From: an uncultured Alistipes sp.
Lineage (GTDB): Bacteria > Bacteroidota > Bacteroidia > Bacteroidales > Rikenellaceae
Direction of reading: 5' to 3'
DNA length: 64,000 nucleotides
Assembly (NCBI GenBank): GCA_900769405.1
Contig: CAAGGL010000008.1
Span: forward strand, 106,654-170,653
In this document: positions 7,891-16,150 of the stretch, in pieces
How positions within the stretch are numbered: position 1 is the stretch's first letter
How the letters are laid out: each line of letters begins with the position of its first letter
Notes under the pieces: generated by a model
Database searches by the model: none
Seen by the model: the letters and a program-made list of their open reading frames with translations, nothing else
Told to the model about the DNA's origin: nothing
Program-made: the position numbers and the translations under genes

Positions 7891-8902
7891 AGAAGAGGCT
7901 CTCTTGTGCCGAGGGCGGCATCGCTCCGATATGGCGATAGGCCTGCTCGGTAGCCTCGCGACCGCGTGGAGTGCGTTTGAGGAAACCCTCCTTAATCAGG
8001 AACGGCTCATAGACCTCCTCGATCGTACCCGCCTCCTCGCCAACAGCCGTAGCGATGGTATTCAGACCAACGGGTCCGCCGCCGAACTTCTGGATGATGG
8101 TCGCCAGAATCTTGTTGTCCATATGATCCAATCCACGCGAGTCGATATTGAGTGCCGACAGCGCAATACGGGTGATTTCCAGATTGATACGACCACCACC
8201 CTTGACCATCGCGAAGTCCCTCACGCGACGCAGCAGCGCATTGGCAATTCGCGGTGTACCGCGACTGCGCATAGCGATCTCGATCGACGCATCGTCATCA
8301 ATGGGCACATCGAGAATCCTCGCCGAGCGGCGCACGATACCCGCCAGCACGCGCGTATCGTAGTACTCCAAGTGGCAGTTGATACCGAAGCGGGCACGCA
8401 GGGGCGAGGTGAGCAGACCGCTACGAGTCGTCGCTCCGATCAGCGTGAAGGGAGCCAGCTCGATCTGAATCGAGCGTGCCGAAGGTCCTTTATCGAGTAC
8501 GATATCGATCTTGAAGTCCTCCATCGCCGAGTAGAGATACTCCTCAACAATCGGGCTAAGGCGGTGAATCTCATCGATAAAGAGCACATCGCCCTCGTTG
8601 AGATTGGTCAGCAGACCCGCCAGATCACCCGGCTTGTCGAGCACGGGGCCCGAGGTCATTTTGAGTTGCGAGCCCATCTCGTTGGCGATGATACCCGCCA
8701 GCGTGGTCTTGCCCAAACCCGGAGGACCGTGCAACAGCACGTGGTCGAGCGACTCGCCACGCATCAGCGCCGCGCGAATGAAGATGTGGAGGTTCTCGAC
8801 GATCTTCTCCTGACCCGCGAAGTTGGACAGCTCCTGCGGTCGGATACGGTTCTCGAACTCCAAATCGCTCTCGATATTTCTCATATTGCGATCTACGCCC
8901 AT
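7889..8902 (-). CDS. ruvB: Holliday junction branch-migration ATPase RuvB
   Basis: A 337-aa AAA+ motor of the RuvAB complex. The Walker A is HGPPGLGKTT (residues 58-67), the Walker B is FIDEIHRL (DEIH at 110-113), sensor 1 is in GATTRSGLLTSPLRARFG, and the C-terminal winged-helix DNA-binding domain contains GEEAGTIEEVYEPFLIKEG and RTPRGREATE. Length and motif order match the family. It appears monocistronic, convergent with the TonB receptor. RuvX, a proposed resolvase homologue, is encoded separately at 42361. Confidence 0.95.
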   Translation of the reverse strand: MGVDRNMRNIESDLEFENRIRPQELSNFAGQEKIVENLHIFIRAALMRGESLDHVLLHGPPGLGKTTLAGIIANEMGSQLKMTSGPVLDKPGDLAGLLTNLNEGDVLFIDEIHRLSPIVEEYLYSAMEDFKIDIVLDKGPSARSIQIELAPFTLIGATTRSGLLTSPLRARFGINCHLEYYDTRVLAGIVRRSARILDVPIDDDASIEIAMRSRGTPRIANALLRRVRDFAMVKGGGRINLEITRIALSALNIDSRGLDHMDNKILATIIQKFGGGPVGLNTIATAVGEEAGTIEEVYEPFLIKEGFLKRTPRGREATEQAYRHIGAMPPSAQESLF

Positions 8903-9022
8903 AACATTCTCTTCAATTTGTGATTACAAATATAGCGATTTTCGGTCAAACCCTCACGCCCGCACACAAAAAAACGGAGAGCCTTTCGAAAAAAGCCCTC
9001 CGCCCTCATCAAAATTAACCCT

Positions 9023-9154
9023 CTACTTTGCTCCGAAAATCTCGCTCAACAGCGTGTCGATATAGAGTAACTCGTAGTCACCACATATCACCTCGTCGAG
9101 CAGCAGACTATCATCATCGTGTAGTTTTTCGTTTAGTTTGTCGAATTCATCCAT
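9023..9154 (-). CDS. putative 43-aa acidic protein downstream of the ECF sigma gene
   Basis: A short open frame on the minus strand begins MDEFDKLNEKLHDDDSLLLD and ends in a TAG at 9023-9025. It is strongly acidic and amphipathic and uses the neighbouring codon style. An in-frame ATG at 9166 would add four residues. It lies 71 nt downstream of the sigma factor stop with no terminator between, separated only by an inverted repeat at 9179-9196. Whether it is translated is unknown; position suggests a small partner of the sigma factor or a short regulated peptide. Confidence 0.45.
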   Translation of the reverse strand: MDEFDKLNEKLHDDDSLLLDEVICGDYELLYIDTLLSEIFGAK

Positions 9155-9178
9155 AGGCACACACATAATCAATCTAAG

Positions 9179-9196
9179 GTTTGGTACTTACCAAAC
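9179..9196. repeat. perfect inverted repeat after the sigma gene
   Basis: GTTTGGTA and TACCAAAC are separated by CT. With only a 2-nt spacer this suits a protein-binding palindrome or a short RNA hairpin; there is no T tract to make it a terminator. Confidence 0.7.
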
Positions 9197-9225
9197 GGAG
9201 GATGTGCGCCGTTTATTGTGCAAGT

Positions 9226-9810
9226 TTAGCTCAAAATGATATTTTTTTCGCGCATCATCTTGCGGAGGTTGATCAGCGCATAGCGCATACGACCCAGAGC
9301 GGTGTTGATACCAACGCCCGTAGTTTCGGCTATCTCCTTGAAACTCAATCCCGAATAGTAGCGCATCATCACCACTTCGCGCTGCTCGTCGGGCAGTTCG
9401 GCCACCATCGCGCGAATCTGCTCGCTGATCTGACCATCGACAATATCGTCCTCGACGGTACGCTCCGAGAAGCGCATCGTATTCAGCAAATCGAAACCTG
9501 CATCGGCCTCGTTCACCTTGCCCGACTGTTTGAGCTGGCGGAAATGGTCGATCACCTGATTGTGCGCAATGCGCAGCACCCACGACAGAAACTTGCCGTT
9601 CTCGACGTAACGGCCGCTGTCGATCGTGCGAATAACCTTAATAAAAGTATCTTGGAAGATATCATCGGCAACATCACGATCCTTCACCAGCATACGGATA
9701 TAATCCGTCACGCGGCGACGATGTTTTTCGATGAGTTGCGAGATTGCACTCTGATCACCCGAAAGATAACTATTAAGTAATTGCTGGTCACTTAATAACT
9801 GTACATTCAT
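9226..9810 (-). CDS. ECF-type RNA polymerase sigma factor
   Basis: A 194-aa sigma-70 family protein with only regions 2 and 4, i.e. the extracytoplasmic-function type. Region 2 spans about residues 22-95 (RDVADDIFQDTFIKVIRTI and SWVLRIAHNQVIDHFR). Region 4 spans about 135-190, with ELPDEQREVVMMRYYSGLS and the helix-turn-helix FKEIAETTGVGINTALGRMR. It should direct core polymerase to a specific promoter set. No adjacent membrane anti-sigma gene is visible; the only neighbour is the 43-aa ORF downstream. A promoter is present at 9894-9924. Confidence 0.92.
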   Translation of the reverse strand: MNVQLLSDQQLLNSYLSGDQSAISQLIEKHRRRVTDYIRMLVKDRDVADDIFQDTFIKVIRTIDSGRYVENGKFLSWVLRIAHNQVIDHFRQLKQSGKVNEADAGFDLLNTMRFSERTVEDDIVDGQISEQIRAMVAELPDEQREVVMMRYYSGLSFKEIAETTGVGINTALGRMRYALINLRKMMREKNIILS

Positions 9811-9893
9811 ACCCTTCCTAATTTATTGGTTTAGAGTAGAATTTTTCGATAGGCAATCAGATTTTAGAGTTAATAATTGTTCGTTTTCGAGTG

Positions 9894-9924
9894 CAAGATA
9901 GCAAACTTAATCGGTTTTTGCAAA
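9894..9924 (-). promoter_or_regulatory. probable promoter of the ECF sigma gene
   Basis: On the minus strand, TTTG (9921-9924) is followed after 20 nt by TATCTTG (9894-9900), one base short of the full -7 consensus. The leader would be about 80 nt. Confidence 0.45.
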
Positions 9925-9983
9925 TTGCGACCAATTTTTTTGCCACTTATTACCATTCGATACGACTTTTCGTACAAAATATA

Positions 9984-10005
9984 TGCCAAACATTGACGTT
10001 TGGCA
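9984..10005 (-). terminator. inverted repeat downstream of the aminotransferase, possible weak terminator
   Basis: TGCCAAAC and GTTTGGCA are perfect arms with a 6-nt spacer. On the minus strand the hairpin is followed by TATATTTTG, a weak T tract just after the aminotransferase stop. The arm GTTTGGCA resembles the half-site GTTTGGTA at 9179. Confidence 0.5.
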
Positions 10006-10022
10006 CACATTTTTCTTTTTTG

Positions 10023-11219
10023 TCAGTCTAAGCGATCCAAGCACCCGCGAATGATCTCGCAGCACTCCTCGATCTCCGCCTCCGAAATGGTCAACGGCGG
10101 CGAAATGCGGAACGCCGTGTCGCAATACAGGAACCAATCGCTCATCACGCCAGCCTCCTTGAAGAGTTCCATCAGTCGGTACAACTTCTCGGGCGTACCC
10201 AGCTCCACCGCCAACAACAGACCGCCGCGACGGATCTCGCGCACCTGCCTATGATCGGTCAGCAGTCGCTCGAACATCGCGCCCTTAGCCTCGGCTTTGT
10301 GGTGCAGATCGTTCTCCACGATGTAGTTCAGTGCCGCCAGACCTGCCGCACAGCAGACGGGGTGACCGCCAAAGGTGGTAATGTGTCCCAGCACGGGCGA
10401 GTGGCTCAGCGAGGACATAATCTCCGAACTCGACACGAACGCTCCGAGCGGCATACCGCCACCCAGCGCCTTAGCCAAGCATATAACATCGGGCGTAACG
10501 CCATATTTCACGCAGGCGAAGATCTCGCCCGTACGACCGAAACCGGTCTGTATCTCATCGAAAATCAGCAGCGCACCCACCTCGTCGCAACGCTTGCGCA
10601 GCGCTTCGAGGAATCCCTCTCGGGGCAGACGCACACCCGCCTCACCCTGCACCGGCTCGACCAGAACGGCAGCCGTGCGCTCGGTAATGCGGCCAAGTTG
10701 CTCGAAATCGTTGAACTCCAACGACTGCACATCGGGCAGCAACGGACGGAAGGCAGCCTTCCACTCCTCGCCCTCGGGCGTACCCATCATACTCATCGCG
10801 CCGTGAGTCGAGCCGTGGTAGGCTCTGCGGAACGAGATCAGTTCGGTGCGTCCCGTATATCGTTTAGCCAATTTCAGCGCTCCCTCGACAGCCTCGGCAC
10901 CCGAATTGAGAAAATAGACGCTCTCCAACTTTTCGGGCAGCAGCTCTGCAATGCGCTTGGCATACTCCACCTGCGGAGCCTCGACCAGCTCGCCATAGAC
11001 CATCACGTGCATATAGCGTGCGGCCTGCTGCTGCACAGCCTCGACCACCACGGGGTTGCAATGCCCCACATTGCTGACCGACACACCCGCCACCAGATCG
11101 TAGTAGCGTTTACCCTCGGGCGTATAGAAGCACGAGCCCTCGGCGCGCTCCACCTCGACCAGCATAGGCGACGGCGAGGTCTGAGCCACGTGTTGCAAGA
11201 ATTGTTTACGCAGTATCAT
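10023..11219 (-). CDS. class-III PLP-dependent aminotransferase
   Basis: A 398-aa fold-type I aminotransferase of the acetylornithine/4-aminobutyrate/ornithine group. Motifs seen: NSGAEAVEGALKLAKR from residue 105 (phosphate binding), the aspartate in LLIFDEIQTGFGRTG (Asp221, pairs with the PLP pyridine nitrogen) and the Schiff-base lysine in CLAKALGGGMPLG (Lys250). It transfers an amino group from an omega-amino donor; the exact substrate cannot be read from the sequence, and the absence of arginine genes nearby argues against calling it argD. It is first-gene-proximal to trmH, rsgA and cvpA in an all-minus operon, 9 nt downstream of trmH. Confidence 0.85.
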   Translation of the reverse strand: MILRKQFLQHVAQTSPSPMLVEVERAEGSCFYTPEGKRYYDLVAGVSVSNVGHCNPVVVEAVQQQAARYMHVMVYGELVEAPQVEYAKRIAELLPEKLESVYFLNSGAEAVEGALKLAKRYTGRTELISFRRAYHGSTHGAMSMMGTPEGEEWKAAFRPLLPDVQSLEFNDFEQLGRITERTAAVLVEPVQGEAGVRLPREGFLEALRKRCDEVGALLIFDEIQTGFGRTGEIFACVKYGVTPDVICLAKALGGGMPLGAFVSSSEIMSSLSHSPVLGHITTFGGHPVCCAAGLAALNYIVENDLHHKAEAKGAMFERLLTDHRQVREIRRGGLLLAVELGTPEKLYRLMELFKEAGVMSDWFLYCDTAFRISPPLTISEAEIEECCEIIRGCLDRLD

Positions 11220-11228
11220 TGATTATTG

Positions 11229-11969
11229 TTATTTTGCGGGTTGGGGTGTTTTGAAGATCGGCGTATCGGGGAATTTACGATTGAGCACCCCGAACGGATC
11301 GCGCGCCGACGACATCAACCATCGGAAATAGAGCTCGGCACGTTCGCGCTCCGAAAGGCGCCAATCACCAACCGCCGCGCGCATACGCTGCGACAATATA
11401 TATATTAGTATGGCTGCCGAGGCCGACACATTGAGGCTCTCGACCATTCCGCACATCGGAATACGCACGAATTCGTCAGCCGCCTCGATCACCTCGTCGC
11501 TGATACCCTTATCCTCCGTACCGAACACCAGCGCGAACTTACCCTTCGCAACATCGAACGTCTCGGGCGACGAATCACCGCGATGGGGTGTCGTAGCCAC
11601 GATGCGATAACCGTCAGCACGCAGCGCCTCGATAGCCTCGGCGGTCGAGTGGTGGCGATGCAGATCGATCCACTTATCCGTACCGCGCACGATATTCAGG
11701 TTGGGATTGAACTTGCAACGATCCTCGATCGTATGGATATCCTGCACACCGAATGCCTCGCAGTGGCGCACCAGAGCGCTGGCGTTCTGCGCGTGATAGG
11801 TATTCTCCATACATATAGTCATATAGCGGGTGCGGCTGTCGAGCGTGCGATTAAGCACCTCGTCGCGCTCTTCGGTGATGAAGTCGCGCAGATAGGCAAT
11901 ACGCTCGGCATACCATTCGTCCGAGCGACCAGCCGAGTCGAGCAGCCACTTACTTTCGATATTTTTCAT
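11229..11969 (-). CDS. trmH: SpoU-family tRNA/rRNA ribose methyltransferase (TrmH-like)
   Basis: A 246-aa SPOUT methyltransferase. The three SPOUT motifs are visible: motif 1 NASALVRHCEAFGVQDI near residue 62, motif 2 FALVFGTEDKGISDEV near 148, and motif 3 VRIPMCGMVESLNVSASAAI near 172, which together form the deep trefoil knot and AdoMet site. The N-terminal extension and overall pattern fit TrmH, which 2'-O-methylates G18 of tRNA, although an rRNA target is possible. Its start overlaps the rsgA end by 20 nt, indicating translational coupling. Confidence 0.85.
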   Translation of the reverse strand: MKNIESKWLLDSAGRSDEWYAERIAYLRDFITEERDEVLNRTLDSRTRYMTICMENTYHAQNASALVRHCEAFGVQDIHTIEDRCKFNPNLNIVRGTDKWIDLHRHHSTAEAIEALRADGYRIVATTPHRGDSSPETFDVAKGKFALVFGTEDKGISDEVIEAADEFVRIPMCGMVESLNVSASAAILIYILSQRMRAAVGDWRLSERERAELYFRWLMSSARDPFGVLNRKFPDTPIFKTPQPAK

Positions 11970-12876
11970 CTTCGTCCAAAATTTTCAGATAACTTTCGTA
12001 GCGTTCGACCGCAATGCGACCCTCCTTAACCGCCTCAACCACAGCACAACGCGGCTCGTGAGTATGGGTGCAGTTATAGAATTGGCAACCCTCCGCCTCG
12101 CGCATCATCTCAGGGAAGTAGTGCCACAGCTCCTCGTCGGCAATATCGATCAGACCGAAGCCCTTGATACCCGGTGTGTCGATCACCGCGCCACCCGACG
12201 GCAGGGGATACATCTGCGAGAAGGTGGTGGTGTGCTTACCCTTCTGGTGCGCCTCCGAGATTGCGCCCGTGCGGATATCGATCGAGGGCTCAACGGCACC
12301 TACGAGCGTCGATTTACCCACACCCGAGTTGCCCGAAACGAGCGTTGTGCGACCCGCCAGCAGCTCGCGCACCTCATCGACTCCCTCGCCCGAGGTTGCC
12401 GAGCACTCGATAATGCGGTAGCCCGCCAGCGTATATATCTGCTTGAACGCCGCGAGCATCTCAGGCTCGGTACGCGCCAAGTCGATCTTATTCAGTACGA
12501 TAGTTGCGGGCACGCGGTAGGCCTCGCACGTCACCAGAAAGCGGTCGATAAACTCCACGTTGGTCGTGGGCGAAAAGAGTGTCGCCACCAACATCGCCTG
12601 ATCGATATTCGCGGCAATGATGTGCGACTCCTTCGACAGATTCGACGCGCGGCGAATGATATAGTTGCGGCGCTGCGCGATCTCCTCAATGAGCCAGCCG
12701 CCCGTCTGGTCGCACTCGCACTCCACGCGGTCACCAACGACAACGGGCGAGGTCGAGCGCACGCCTTTCAAGCGCAAACGACCGCGAACACGACAGCGCA
12801 ACTGCTCGCCTCCGTCGCTCAGAACATCGTACCAACTACCCGTAGCACGAATCACTACGCCCTCGACTCTACTCAT
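11950..12876 (-). CDS. rsgA: ribosome small-subunit-dependent GTPase A
   Basis: A 308-aa circularly permuted GTPase acting in late 30S maturation. The N-terminal OB fold is followed by the G motifs in permuted order: G4 LNKID, then G1 GNSGVGKST, then G3 DTPGIKGFG. The C-terminal zinc site is CQFYNCTHTHEPRC. I chose ATG 12876 because the start overlaps the cvpA stop in the compact arrangement ATGAGTAG; the frame is open ten codons further but inside cvpA. The 3' end overlaps trmH by 20 nt. Confidence 0.93.
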   Translation of the reverse strand: MSRVEGVVIRATGSWYDVLSDGGEQLRCRVRGRLRLKGVRSTSPVVVGDRVECECDQTGGWLIEEIAQRRNYIIRRASNLSKESHIIAANIDQAMLVATLFSPTTNVEFIDRFLVTCEAYRVPATIVLNKIDLARTEPEMLAAFKQIYTLAGYRIIECSATSGEGVDEVRELLAGRTTLVSGNSGVGKSTLVGAVEPSIDIRTGAISEAHQKGKHTTTFSQMYPLPSGGAVIDTPGIKGFGLIDIADEELWHYFPEMMREAEGCQFYNCTHTHEPRCAVVEAVKEGRIAVERYESYLKILDEDEKYRK

Positions 12877-13417
12877 CGCTTGCGTCATTAACGGTTTGTT
12901 CCTCAACCTTTTCCATAGCAGCCGCCTTCATCGCCTTCACCTGCTCGCGCACGTGGTCGAACAGCGGGAAAATCTTAGTCGAGAAGTTGCGCAGGGGCGT
13001 ATATGCTCGCGACGATTCGATTCGCTCCTTGCTGATCAGCGCATTGTTTACATTCACCGAGTCGATAGCCGCGATGATCAGGCTCGCCACGATAGCCGAT
13101 TTGAGCAGCGACACTCCCGCGCCCAGCAGCGCATCGAAGATACCCAAGCCCGTCATACGGAACACACCGCGCAACAGACGACTACCCACGGCAATTACGA
13201 TGATCGTCACGGCGAGCACCGTGATGAATCCCGCCACCGAGGCCTCGGCGCCGTGCATACCGAACCAAATACCCACGCGCTCGGCCTGACGGAATGCCAG
13301 CCACACGCCGATTACCAAACCTGCAATACCGCCAATCTGCACCAACAGGCCGTCGCGGATACCCTCATAAACGGCCCACGCGGCGATGATCAACAGAATA
13401 ATATCGATGATATTCAT
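12869..13417 (-). CDS. CvpA family membrane protein
   Basis: A 182-aa protein with four hydrophobic segments beginning at the N-terminus (MNIIDIILLIIAAWAVYEGI, then GGIAGLVIGVWLAF, FITVLAVTIIVIAVGSRLL and SLLKSAIVASLIIAAI) and a charged C-terminal tail. This is the CvpA/colicin V production family layout; the DGLLVQIGGIAGL motif is typical. Family members affect envelope integrity and bile tolerance, but the biochemical role is not settled. It is the first gene of the cvpA-rsgA-trmH-aminotransferase operon. Confidence 0.82.
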   Translation of the reverse strand: MNIIDIILLIIAAWAVYEGIRDGLLVQIGGIAGLVIGVWLAFRQAERVGIWFGMHGAEASVAGFITVLAVTIIVIAVGSRLLRGVFRMTGLGIFDALLGAGVSLLKSAIVASLIIAAIDSVNVNNALISKERIESSRAYTPLRNFSTKIFPLFDHVREQVKAMKAAAMEKVEEQTVNDASDE

Positions 13418-13482
13418 TTGTCAAAAATGGTTTACTATTTGTTGTTTTGAGCACGAATTTAGCATTTTTTTTCGTTTATTCA

Positions 13483-13490
13483 TATATTTG
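13483..13490 (+). promoter_or_regulatory. -7 box of the GH2-like gene promoter
   Basis: A perfect TATATTTG lies 20 nt before ATG 13510. A T-rich tract lies in the -33 area but no clear TTG. Confidence 0.55.
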
Positions 13491-13509
13491 TTGTGCAAAA
13501 AGAATTACT

Positions 13510-15522
13510 ATGAAACGCTATATACTTGTAATACTGACACTTATCCTTTCTGTCGAAATCTCGGCACGCGAAGTTTATAACCTGAATAACGGCTGGCGCT
13601 TCTTCTATGGCAATGCCGTGAGCAGCGACCTGGCTCGACAAGTGACACTGCCCCACGTCTGGAATCCCGACGGCAAGCAGCAGCACACGCTGGGTAACTA
13701 TATGCGCTCGCTCGATGTTCCGTCGGAGTGGCAGGGACGACGTATCTTTATCCGTTTCTATGGCGCAGCGTCGGTGGCCGACCTCTCGGTCAATAGTCGC
13801 TACGTGGGTACGCATCGTGGTGCGGGAACGGCATTCACATTCGAGATCACCGACTATGTTCGCTACGGTATGTCCAACTCGATCCGCGTGCAGGTCGATA
13901 ACGCTCAGCGCAGCGATCTGTTTCCGCTGGCTCAGGAGGAGAATCGCTACGGCGGTCTGCATCGTGACGTGGAGCTGATCGTGACCGATCGCGTGGCAGT
14001 CTCGCCGCTATACTATTCGACTGACGGAGTGTTCGTTACAACCAACAAAGTGAGCGAAGAGAGCGTTGCAGGTAAGGTTACGGTGCACATCGCAACCGAC
14101 CGTCGTGATCGCCCCGCAAGTATCCAAATGGCGATCCTCTCGCCCTCGCTCGATACGGTCTTCATCGACAATCTGCGCACGAAGATCGACGGTAAAAACG
14201 ACCATACGACCATCGACATTCCGTTCACGGTCAATAAACCCGCGCTGTGGGGCGCAGAGGTCGGCGAGCAGCCCCTCTACACGGTTGTGACCAAGATCGC
14301 AACGGGCGTAACCACCGACTCGGTGGCGGTGAGGACTGGTTTCCGCTCGATCACCATTGGCGACAACCACCTGCTCCGCATCAACAGCCGCCCGCGCCCC
14401 ATTCGTGGCGTGGCTCTCTATGGCGATCGCGCGGGTGTCGGCTCGGCAATACTGCCCTATCAAGCCGCTGATGATATGGCACTTATCGAGGAGATGGGCG
14501 CAAACCTTGTGCGTATGGTCACCTATCCCGCCGCAGCGGCTTATCTTGACGAGTGCGACCGTCGCGGCATTGGCGTCTGGTGCGACATTCCGCTGGTCAA
14601 TTCGCCCTTCCTGGCCGATGTACCCTACACCACTTCGCCCGCTCTTGCCGAGAATGGACGCGAGCAGTTGCGCGAGATCATCGCTCAGAACTACAACCGT
14701 CCGTCGGTGATGATGTGGGGTATATTCTCGAAATTGATCGTTCCGGGTGACGACCCCCGACCCTATATCCGCGACCTCAACTCGTTGGCGCACAAGCTCG
14801 ATGCGTCGCGTCCGACCGTTGCCGTAAGCAACCAGGACGGCGACATCAACTTCATTACCGATATGATCGTTTGGAGCCAGACTCTCGGTTGGCAATCGGG
14901 TGATGTTCAGGACGTTCAGGTTTGGAAGGAGCAGCTGCGCGAGGGTTGGAGCAACCTGCGTTCGGGTTTGACCTACTCGGCCGGTGGCTCGACTCAGCAT
15001 CAGGACACATTGACGATGCGCCCCCGCCTGGATCGTAATTGGCACCCCGAGCGTTGGCAGACCATCTTCCACGAGAGCTATATGCGCACGGCAGGTAACG
15101 ACCCGCTGTTCTGGGGTATTGTGGCAGGTAATATGTTCGATTTCGGATCGGTGCGTCAGGCACATATCGACGGTAGCGAGGTGAACGATCACGGTCTGGT
15201 CAGCTACGACCGCTCGGTCAAAAAGGACGCATTCTACATCTACAAGGCAGCGTGGAATCGCACCCAGCCCTTTGTTCACATTGCCGAGAAGCGATTGTCG
15301 GTGCGCGAGAATCCCGAGCAGACCATACGTGTCTATTCAAACCAACCGCAGGTTGAGTTGGTCGTAAACGGTCGATCGTGCGGAACAATGGAGTCCACCG
15401 ACGGTATCTTTATTTGGGAGAAGGTTGCCCTCAATGCAGGTTCAAACACCATCGAGGCCGTCAGTCCCGATAGTCCCTACTCGGACCACTCGACGATTAT
15501 CGTAGGCAAGAGCGCAAGATAG
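13510..15522 (+). CDS. glycoside hydrolase family 2-fold protein lacking both catalytic glutamates
   Basis: A 670-aa secreted protein. The signal peptide MKRYILVILTLILSVEISA is followed by a jelly-roll sugar-binding domain (about 20-180, with RIFIRFYGAASVADLSVN and GGLHRDVELIV), an immunoglobulin-like domain (about 185-300), a TIM barrel (about 300-590; RGVALYGDRAG, GANLVRMVTYPAAAAYLDEC) and a C-terminal beta domain. In active GH2 enzymes the acid/base sits in a WxxxNE motif; here the aligned segment is WGIFSKL, with Lys408 in place of Glu. The nucleophile motif SEYGAGGS is LTYSAGGS here, with Thr488 in place of Glu. Hydrolysis by the usual retaining mechanism is therefore unlikely. Its 3' end overlaps the convergent wbqC gene by 26 nt. 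Confidence 0.85.
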   Translation: MKRYILVILTLILSVEISAREVYNLNNGWRFFYGNAVSSDLARQVTLPHVWNPDGKQQHTLGNYMRSLDVPSEWQGRRIFIRFYGAASVADLSVNSRYVGTHRGAGTAFTFEITDYVRYGMSNSIRVQVDNAQRSDLFPLAQEENRYGGLHRDVELIVTDRVAVSPLYYSTDGVFVTTNKVSEESVAGKVTVHIATDRRDRPASIQMAILSPSLDTVFIDNLRTKIDGKNDHTTIDIPFTVNKPALWGAEVGEQPLYTVVTKIATGVTTDSVAVRTGFRSITIGDNHLLRINSRPRPIRGVALYGDRAGVGSAILPYQAADDMALIEEMGANLVRMVTYPAAAAYLDECDRRGIGVWCDIPLVNSPFLADVPYTTSPALAENGREQLREIIAQNYNRPSVMMWGIFSKLIVPGDDPRPYIRDLNSLAHKLDASRPTVAVSNQDGDINFITDMIVWSQTLGWQSGDVQDVQVWKEQLREGWSNLRSGLTYSAGGSTQHQDTLTMRPRLDRNWHPERWQTIFHESYMRTAGNDPLFWGIVAGNMFDFGSVRQAHIDGSEVNDHGLVSYDRSVKKDAFYIYKAAWNRTQPFVHIAEKRLSVRENPEQTIRVYSNQPQVELVVNGRSCGTMESTDGIFIWEKVALNAGSNTIEAVSPDSPYSDHSTIIVGKSAR

Positions 15523-16150
15523 TTGTCGCCGCGGGACCCTCGCAGAATAACAGATCGAGAATCGAGATATTGGGCGCGAAAGGTGCGCGATCGGCAAAGA
15601 CCTGACAATAGGGCTGAGGCTCGAAACGCTCGTCGCACATAGCCAGACGCGGCTTGGGCGAGAATGCTCCTCGCAGGTCGTGGTCGAAGGTTTTAGTCGC
15701 CTCGGCATTGATCCATCGCTCGCTGATATTCAACTCCTTACCAATGCCCAGCGCACGCATTGCCGTGCGGCAGAGGTCGGCATTCCAATCCACCAGAAAA
15801 TCGTACTGACGCTCGAAAAACGGAGCGAACTCCTCGCCATAGAAATCGAAGTAGGGCGACGACTTGTAGGCCGAGAGGATCGACACCCAATGTTGGTGCT
15901 GCCAGCGCTTCGAGTAGTCGATACGCACGTCGCGCATCTTCATTCGCGGGCGGTTGGCATTGGCAACCTGCACCGTGAGGGGCATCAATCCGTTTGCCGC
16001 CGCAATCACCGTGCGGTTGCGGTAGCTCTGTTTGATGTAGTACTCATCAATATCGATCACGCAGTCGTCTGCAAGCAGATGCGCAAACCACTGAACATTA
16101 CCAAGATATGTCAACGGAAGTATCGTTCGTGCGCTCATCTCGTTACTCAT
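15497..16150 (-). CDS. WbqC-like family protein
   Basis: A 217-aa protein matching the WbqC-like family: LPLTYLGNVQWFAHLL near the N-terminus, the central YIKQSYRNRTVIAAANGLMPLTVQV, the basic-aromatic KRWQHQHWVSILSAYKSSPYFDFY, and a late segment with FSPKPRL. Family members occur in surface-polysaccharide loci but also alone, and their reaction is unknown. Its start codon overlaps the ispG stop (ATGAGTAA), so translation should be coupled to ispG. Confidence 0.85.
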   Translation of the reverse strand: MSNEMSARTILPLTYLGNVQWFAHLLADDCVIDIDEYYIKQSYRNRTVIAAANGLMPLTVQVANANRPRMKMRDVRIDYSKRWQHQHWVSILSAYKSSPYFDFYGEEFAPFFERQYDFLVDWNADLCRTAMRALGIGKELNISERWINAEATKTFDHDLRGAFSPKPRLAMCDERFEPQPYCQVFADRAPFAPNISILDLLFCEGPAATTILRSCLR

